Origin: Hymenobacter elongatus
Lineage (GTDB): Bacteria; Bacteroidota; Bacteroidia; Cytophagales; Hymenobacteraceae
NCBI RefSeq assembly: GCF_004745955.1
Contig: NZ_SRLD01000037.1
Span: forward strand, 1 to 56,322
Length of the DNA stretch: 56,322 bases
Direction: 5' to 3'
Made by a program: the position numbers and the translations under genes. Under the pieces are notes generated by a model, which searched no databases, had not been told where the DNA came from, and saw only the letters and a list, made by a program, of their open reading frames with translations. The stretch's first letter is position 1; every line of letters begins with the position of its first letter. Of this stretch, positions 52,038 through 56,322 are shown piece after piece.

Positions 52038-52706
52038 GTGAAGGATAACATTCGAATACTACAGCGTATACTTTCAGCGCGGCTCTTTTGGCTGCTGACC
52101 AGCGTGCTACTAGCGGGCACGGCTTCGGCGCAGGTTCGTGTGACGGGCACCATTTCCGGGGCCAAAGACCGCAAGCCAATACCCGGAGCGGCCGTTTTCG
52201 TGCAGGGCACCAGCCGGGGCACCGTGGCCGACAACGAAGGCGACTTCAGCATCAACGTGGCCAATACCGACACGCTCATGTTTCGGGCCGTGGGCTTCAA
52301 GCCCCAGCGCATGCCGCTTGACCGGACGGGCCTATCCCAGATTATCATCCAGATTTACCTGGTGCGCGACAGTATTCAGCTGGGGGAAGTCCGGATTCAG
52401 GCAGGCCGACCCGACCGGGCCGTTATCAACAAAGCCTTGCGCAACGTGCGCCGCCCCACGCCGCCCGCCAACGCTGTGCGCCGCGCCGCGCCCCCCAAGC
52501 CCCTGTTTCCGGTAGATACTATTGCGCCCCGCGCCCCGGTTCCCACGCTGGCAAGTCCGATTAGCCTGATTTACGACCAGTTTTCCCGGGCTGGTCAGGA
52601 GCGGCGCAAAATGGAGGAAATCAAAGCCCAGGAAAAAGCGGTGCAAGCCGAAAAGGACCGGCGGAAATACAACCGCAACTTCAAGGATAACCGCGGGTAC
52701 GAATAA
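52038..52706 (+). CDS. CarboxypepD_reg-like domain protein, GTG start
   Basis: A 222-residue exported protein. The GTG at 52038 gives a signal peptide (RLFWLLTSVLLAGTASA), then a carboxypeptidase regulatory-like domain (about 30-115) with VTGTISGAKDRKPIPGAAVF and TVADNEGDFSINV. The rest is Pro/Arg-rich and ends in a charged helix (KAVQAEKDRRKYNRNF). These domains normally precede TonB receptors; here it stands alone. The TTG frame start at 51999 is not used because it lacks a signal. Confidence 0.8.
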   Translation: MKDNIRILQRILSARLFWLLTSVLLAGTASAQVRVTGTISGAKDRKPIPGAAVFVQGTSRGTVADNEGDFSINVANTDTLMFRAVGFKPQRMPLDRTGLSQIIIQIYLVRDSIQLGEVRIQAGRPDRAVINKALRNVRRPTPPANAVRRAAPPKPLFPVDTIAPRAPVPTLASPISLIYDQFSRAGQERRKMEEIKAQEKAVQAEKDRRKYNRNFKDNRGYE

Positions 52707-52864
52707 GCGGCAAAATAGAAGTTGCGCTGTACTATCTGGGTGATGCCCACTATAGCATACGCGCATCCGAAGCGGCACAGCACATGTGCTTCTCCAAACC
52801 CTTACCCTCACTCTTCCATAGCAGCCGCACAACTTCGCTATTTGCCGGCGCGTAAAGCCAGCGT

Positions 52865-53779
52865 ATGAAGATTGGGTATCCATGCGTCAATGAATCCCTC
52901 GACTGCACCTCGTCGGCCACCTTTCGGCTGGCTTCGTACTCTGCCGAGCGCTTAGAGCTGGCCGTGGCCGGCAACCTGCTGTGCCTACAGCGTATTCTTG
53001 CATACAACGTGGTACAGGGCCTGCGCTTTTTCCGGATTAGCTCGGGCATCGTGCCCTTTGGCTCCCACCCCATCAACACGTACCCGTGGCAAACGCGCTT
53101 TGCCGCCGAGTTCCGGGCCATCGGCAGCTACGTACAAGCGCAGGGCATTCGTATTTCTTTCCACCCCGACCAGTTCGTGGTGCTCAATTCGCTGAATCCG
53201 GATATCGTGCAGCGCAGCATCGCCGAGCTGGAATACCAGGGTTCCATGCTCGATCTGATGGGACTGGATACGACAGCTAAGCTCCAGATTCACGTCGGCG
53301 GCCTGTACGGCGACCGGGAATCGGCTATTGAGCGGTTTATAGCTACCTACCGCGAGCTGCCGGAAATGGTGCGCCGCCGCTTGGTTATCGAGAATGACGA
53401 CCGGTTGTTCAGCCTGCGCGACTGTTTGCGGGTGCACGAGGCCGTCGGCATTCCTATTCTGTTCGATAATTTCCACCACGAGTGCCTCAACCACGGCGAG
53501 CCCATGGCGGAAGCGCTACGCCTGGCGGCTGCAACCTGGCATCCGGAGCGCGACGGTGTGATGATGATGGACTACAGCTCGCAGCAATTGGGGGAGCGCA
53601 AAGGCAAACACACCACCACACTGGAAGAGTCTTTATTTCGTGAATTCCTGACGCATCTGCGCGGACTCGACGTAGATATAATGCTCGAAATAAAAGACAA
53701 AGAAGCCAGCGCCCGCCGGGCTATTAGCGTGTTGCGCGAGCTTCAATTAGTGGCTGCCGAAGTGGTGGTTATTTCCTGA
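52865..53779 (+). CDS. uvsE: UV damage endonuclease
   Basis: A 304-residue UvsE/UVDE. TIM-barrel start MKIGYPCVNESL, then RFFRISSGIVPFGSHP, SFHPDQFVVLNS (metal His), LQIHVGGLYGD, ENDDRLFS, FDNFHHECLN and MLEIKDKEAS are all family motifs. It nicks DNA 5' to UV photoproducts and abasic sites in an alternative excision pathway, using three metal ions. Full length. It is followed after 35 bases by a small hypothetical gene. Confidence 0.95.
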   Translation: MKIGYPCVNESLDCTSSATFRLASYSAERLELAVAGNLLCLQRILAYNVVQGLRFFRISSGIVPFGSHPINTYPWQTRFAAEFRAIGSYVQAQGIRISFHPDQFVVLNSLNPDIVQRSIAELEYQGSMLDLMGLDTTAKLQIHVGGLYGDRESAIERFIATYRELPEMVRRRLVIENDDRLFSLRDCLRVHEAVGIPILFDNFHHECLNHGEPMAEALRLAAATWHPERDGVMMMDYSSQQLGERKGKHTTTLEESLFREFLTHLRGLDVDIMLEIKDKEASARRAISVLRELQLVAAEVVVIS

Positions 53780-53814
53780 TATATTTTTCTTTCAACTCTT
53801 ACGCTACGTTGTAC

Positions 53815-54162
53815 ATGGCTAACGAAACCTTGCCCCAGAATCATCTTGCGACCACCATTCAAGCGCTGAAAGGAGGTCTAACAAATATCCCATTGAGCAC
53901 AGCCATGAGCAACACGGAGGCTTGGCAACAGGAATTTCTGCTGAGCGGCATTCCGGAGCTACAGGATATAGCCCGTGAAATCGGCAATCTGCAGTCGTTA
54001 CTCACCGCGCCGAAGCTCGATGGCGCGGCTATAGGCCAGGCGCTCAGCATGCTGGGCTCCCAGACTACGCAGTTTGCCTTTCAGGCAGCGGCTGAGCAGC
54101 AAGCGGACATTCGAGCTATTGGGGACATGCTCTTGCGGCTAGGCTCGGGGTTGCAGCAGTAG
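53815..54162 (+). CDS. Small hypothetical helical protein
   Basis: A 115-residue soluble protein starting MANETLPQNHLATTIQALKG. It is mostly helical (ELQDIAREIGNLQSLL; IGQALSMLGSQTTQF) with no signal peptide or Cys. It begins 35 bases after uvsE and ends before a terminator, so it is probably co-transcribed with uvsE. No family is recognised. Confidence 0.75.
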   Translation: MANETLPQNHLATTIQALKGGLTNIPLSTAMSNTEAWQQEFLLSGIPELQDIAREIGNLQSLLTAPKLDGAAIGQALSMLGSQTTQFAFQAAAEQQADIRAIGDMLLRLGSGLQQ

Positions 54163-54189
54163 ATACCGCACTTGAAAAAATTGATGACC

Positions 54190-54335
54190 TATAGCGGTTT
54201 CGCGAACCGTAGCCAACCGCTGTAGAGACGCGTATTCGCGTCTTGTCGGTGAACGAAACCGGGCAGGCGGTGCAGGCAACGAGACGCGAACACGCGTCTC
54301 TACAACGGGTATTTCCGGTTCGCGAAACCGCTATA
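54190..54335. repeat. Palindromic repeat, tatagcggtttc family
   Basis: Outer arms 54190-54209 and 54316-54335 are perfect 20-base inverted repeats. Inner arms around 54221 and 54300 share the tgtagagacgcg core with 24 of 26 matches. Same family as 55376-55634 and 55888-56036; its core is also in 26174-26343. Confidence 0.85.
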
Positions 54336-54342
54336 ATACAAC

Positions 54343-54380
54343 AAAAAGGCCTGCGGCTGCAGTATTCACAGGCCTTTTTT
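54343..54380 (+). terminator. Terminator after the uvsE-linked small gene
   Basis: An 11-bp stem aaaaaggcctg (54343-54353) with caggccttttt (54369-54379), 15-base loop and T-run. Confidence 0.8.
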
Positions 54381-54523
54381 ATGCGTCTCAGCCAGCATAT
54401 AGTGCATTAAGAAATAACGTATCCTAATGGGTACTATTTAAGAGCACCAGAAGGACGCTTGATGGCTTTTCACAATTTCTAAACACGTGGCTCGTTGCGT
54501 ACCTATTCTAAATTTATCAATGC

Positions 54524-54557
54524 AAAAGGCCCCGGTATTTTTAAATACCGGGGCCTT
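54524..54557 (-). terminator. Terminator of the minus-strand Gly/Ser/Thr-rich gene
   Basis: A perfect 15-bp stem (54526-54540 with 54543-54557) and 2-base loop; on the minus strand it ends with a run of T. It starts 26 bases after the stop codon. Confidence 0.85.
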
Positions 54558-54583
54558 ATTGTAGCAGTTTACACAAACAGGAA

Positions 54584-55087
54584 TTACATACCGGGCTTGG
54601 TTTTAGCCTTAGTTTTCATGTTGGCATCACGGTTTTTCATTTTCCCGTTTTTGTTGGTCTTAGACTTCATCTTATCCTCGCCCATCGAACCTTGGTCCAT
54701 GGTAGAGCCCGAGGTAGTGCCGGTCCCCATCGTACCGCTAGTGGTGCCGGTATTCATGGTGCCCGATGTGGTGCCAGTGCCGGTTCCCATAGTACCGCTG
54801 GTGGTACCGTTGTAGGTGCCGGTGGTACCGTTAACAGTACCGGAAGTAGTACCGTTGTAGGTGCCGCTGGTTGTGCCAGTACCAGTGCCGGTGCCCATCG
54901 TGCCGGATGTAGTGCCGGTATTCATGGTGCCACTGGTGGAAGCTCCGCTGGTCATGGAACCACTGGTCATCGAGCCGGAGGTGGAGGTTCCGGAGGTGCT
55001 GCCCGTAGTGGAGCCGGAAGTAGTTTGAGCGTTAGCGGCAGTAATACCAGCGGCTAAAAGAGCGGCGAGAGCGAATGCAGTTTTCAT
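54584..55087 (-). CDS. Exported Gly/Ser/Thr-repeat protein with Lys/Met tail
   Basis: A 167-residue protein. Signal peptide MKTAFALAALLAAGITAANA (1-20), then about 110 residues of short repeats TSGTMGTGT, TSGTYNG and TSGTMNTG, then an acidic/Lys end with KSKTNKNGKMKNRDAN and AKTKPGM. It is a low-complexity, probably disordered surface or periplasmic protein. Its tail resembles that of the 50952 protein. The repeats make expansion or contraction likely. No family recognised. Confidence 0.8.
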   Translation of the reverse strand: MKTAFALAALLAAGITAANAQTTSGSTTGSTSGTSTSGSMTSGSMTSGASTSGTMNTGTTSGTMGTGTGTGTTSGTYNGTTSGTVNGTTGTYNGTTSGTMGTGTGTTSGTMNTGTTSGTMGTGTTSGSTMDQGSMGEDKMKSKTNKNGKMKNRDANMKTKAKTKPGM

Positions 55088-55375
55088 AGTCTGAGGGTTG
55101 TGGGTGTAGAGGAACATGGTGCCCTAGTGGTGTACTACAGCAGGCCCTCTTACGGGCAAACCGGCTCCAGTGTTGAAAAAACAGAAATCGTAACCACATA
55201 ATTATCAATTCACTATATTGCTCGCAAGCCACAAAGTCGGCCTTTTTTGTCCTGTACGGCGGCTTTTTTACCTCCCTAACAAAAGCGAATAATTTATAGA
55301 AGTAGCGCTGTTCGAGACACATTACAACCAACAGCACAGATACAACAGCAGCTTCGGTTCAGTATAAAAGAATAC
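55088..55375. other. Upstream region of the repeat-rich gene
   Basis: No gene is supported. It presumably holds the promoter of the 54584-55087 gene, but no exact TAnnTTTG box was found on the minus strand. A/T content rises towards 55200-55350. Confidence 0.4.
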
Positions 55376-55634
55376 TATAGCGGTTTCACGAACGGGGTAT
55401 TGGCCTACGAAGTAGCGCTAACTTTGTAGTTCGCGTCCCCGCGCCAAAGGACCGTTCCAGGCTGTGTGGACAGTAAACAGAAAGAACGTCATGCTTGATC
55501 TGGCATCCGCTTGCCGAAGCATGACGTGCTACACAAACCAAAACATCTATTTTTTTACTGTCCACACAGCCTAGGACGCGAACTACAAAGTTCGCGCTAC
55601 TATCCGCACGTACACCGTTCATAAAACCGCTATA
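55376..55634. repeat. Nested palindromic element
   Basis: Several inverted repeats lie inside one another: tatagcggttt ... aaaccgctata at the ends (55376, 55634), a second pair agtagcgctaactttgtag ... (from 55411), a perfect 16-base pair 55460-55475 with 55556-55571, and a perfect 11-base pair 55486-55496 with 55517-55527. This suggests insertion of one palindromic element into another. Confidence 0.85.
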
Positions 55635-55667
55635 AATTGGAGCTATGACAATTCGATGTAGTGGGAT

Positions 55668-55734
55668 CTGTAGACAGTAAATACAGAGTACGTCATGCTT
55701 CATCTGACGTCCGCGCAGTCGAATCATGAGGTCC
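55668..55734 (+). repeat. Partial copy of the inner 55460 element
   Basis: The sequence from ctgtagacagtaa through tacgtcatgcttcatctg resembles the inner part of the nested element (acagtaaacag ... aacgtcatgcttgatctg). The right half is missing or diverged. Confidence 0.6.
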
Positions 55735-55887
55735 AAAGAGGGTAAAACAGCCCAAAAACGCTACTATCCACCCGCCCCAGGAGTGTTGGAGTTTTGTAGA
55801 GCTGTGCTTGGGCCGGACTCTGGGAGAGTGGGCAGCTATTTTATCCAGCTTTGAGTATGCACCGATAGAATGATGTGACCTGATGGT

Positions 55888-56036
55888 TATAGCGGTTTCG
55901 TGAGCGGTGCAACCCGGCTGCTGTAGCGACGCATATGTGCGTCTCATCGCCCGCGCCGCCTGTCCGGTTTCGTTCAACGGCGAGACACGAATACGCGTCT
56001 CTACAGCGGGTGTTTACAATTCGCGAAACTGCTATA
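55888..56036. repeat. Palindromic repeat, tatagcggtttc family
   Basis: Begins tatagcggtttcg (55888) and ends cgcgaaactgctata (56036), with inner tgtagcgacgcat ... gcgtctctaca arms. A diverged copy of the 54190 element. Confidence 0.8.
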
Positions 56037-56049
56037 GCAGAAGCACCCG

Positions 56050-56322
56050 TAGTCTCAGAGCGTGTTTATAGTTTTGATTTTTATGTTCTGCTTGTGTAAG
56101 CTTCCCCGTCAGGTAGGCCAGGTAAAAGTAGAGGTCAGGCAGCTTGGCGGAACTCAGTTGGGGTCATAAAGTCGAGGGCCTGATGGGGCCGTAGATGGTT
56201 GTAGTCGTACTGCCACAAGCGGCAGTGCTCACGCACCTGCTGCAAGGTAGCAAAGAGGTAGCCGTTGAGCAGCTCGCGACGAAACGAGCCGTTGAAGCGT
56301 TCCACGTAGGCATTTTGGGTGG
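56050..56322 (-). mobile_element. IS3-family insertion sequence, one end
   Basis: The transposase C-terminus is followed by about 100 non-coding bases that include gagcgtgtttatag, a plausible terminal repeat. The other end lies outside the window, so the inverted repeat and target duplication cannot be checked. The left boundary is approximate. Confidence 0.55.
56135..56322 (-). CDS. IS3-family transposase (OrfB), C-terminal part
   Basis: The last 62 residues of an IS3-family DDE transposase. QNAYVERFNGSFRRELL contains the third catalytic residue, Glu. QYDYNHLRPHQALDFMTP is the typical C-terminal signature of the integrase core. The reading frame stays open to the window edge without interruption, so this end is intact. 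The OrfA and remaining OrfB lie outside. Confidence 0.92.
   Translation of the reverse strand, partial: TQNAYVERFNGSFRRELLNGYLFATLQQVREHCRLWQYDYNHLRPHQALDFMTPTEFRQAA

Noticed and set aside
55376..55634. CRISPR-like array
   Set aside because: The repeats are inverted and nested, not direct repeats with regular spacers.
1..56322. tRNA or rRNA genes
   Set aside because: No cloverleaf or conserved rRNA sequence was recognised by eye; a covariance-model search would be needed to exclude small RNAs.

Overview
The window looks like chromosome of a GC-rich member of the Bacteroidota, most likely Hymenobacter or a close relative. The evidence is a TonB-dependent receptor with a carboxypeptidase-like N-terminal domain next to a DUF4249 lipoprotein, a secreted IPT/TIG protein with a type IX secretion C-terminal signal, a DUF2723 glycosyltransferase, the gene order pheT / coiled-coil / zapA / rny, and TAnnTTTG promoter elements. 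No tRNA, rRNA or CRISPR array was found.

Layout. 1-5.8 kb: truncated M1 aminopeptidase, a large palindromic repeat, a Gre-like factor and a DUF2723 membrane glycosyltransferase. 6-10.6 kb: an MFS transporter converges on a minus-strand set holding a radical SAM DNA-repair-type protein and its usual partner (TIGR03915-like), with an alpha/beta hydrolase and a 60-residue protein between them. 10.9-15.3 kb: Omp85-like barrel, S1-domain regulator, NAD(P)-binding protein and a small barrel protein. 15.6-20.2 kb: DUF4249/TonB receptor pair and an OmpH/Skp-like protein. 20.3-23.3 kb: a GNAT remnant, then an M14 deacylase, RimK-type ligase and retropepsin-like protease, which look like a peptide-tagging module. 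23.6-28.2 kb: PQQ-type sugar dehydrogenase, MBL hydrolase, 2TM protein, alpha/beta hydrolase, DUF502 protein. 28.3-31.3 kb: a minus-strand run ending in cmk-ispH. 31.4-40.2 kb: adenine deaminase, single-domain response regulator, CBS-type PLP enzyme, sucD, T9SS cargo, a lipoprotein and a flavin disulfide reductase. 40.5-42.6 kb: an accessory DUF4157 protein with a toxin-like C-terminus, a tiny ORF and a palindromic element. 42.7-49.4 kb: rny, zapA, coiled-coil partner, pheT, DUF1684 and radC. 49.5-55.1 kb: metallophosphoesterase, low-complexity secreted proteins, a CarboxypepD_reg-like protein and UV endonuclease uvsE. 55.1-56.3 kb: nested palindromic repeats, then the end of an IS3-family transposase cut by the window edge.

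Most genes are housekeeping or envelope functions. The most unusual features are (i) the DUF4157 protein at 40.5 kb, whose C-terminal half carries an HxE...CxxC pattern like zinc deaminase toxins, with no injection-system genes nearby; (ii) several families of long intergenic palindromes, some nested inside each other; (iii) the radical SAM/TIGR03915 locus split by a hydrolase; (iv) a GA dinucleotide tract directly in front of ispH; and (v) two low-complexity exported proteins that share a Lys/Met-rich tail. Start codons were often moved inward from the longest open frame, where a signal peptide, the family N-terminus or a neighbouring gene favoured a later start.
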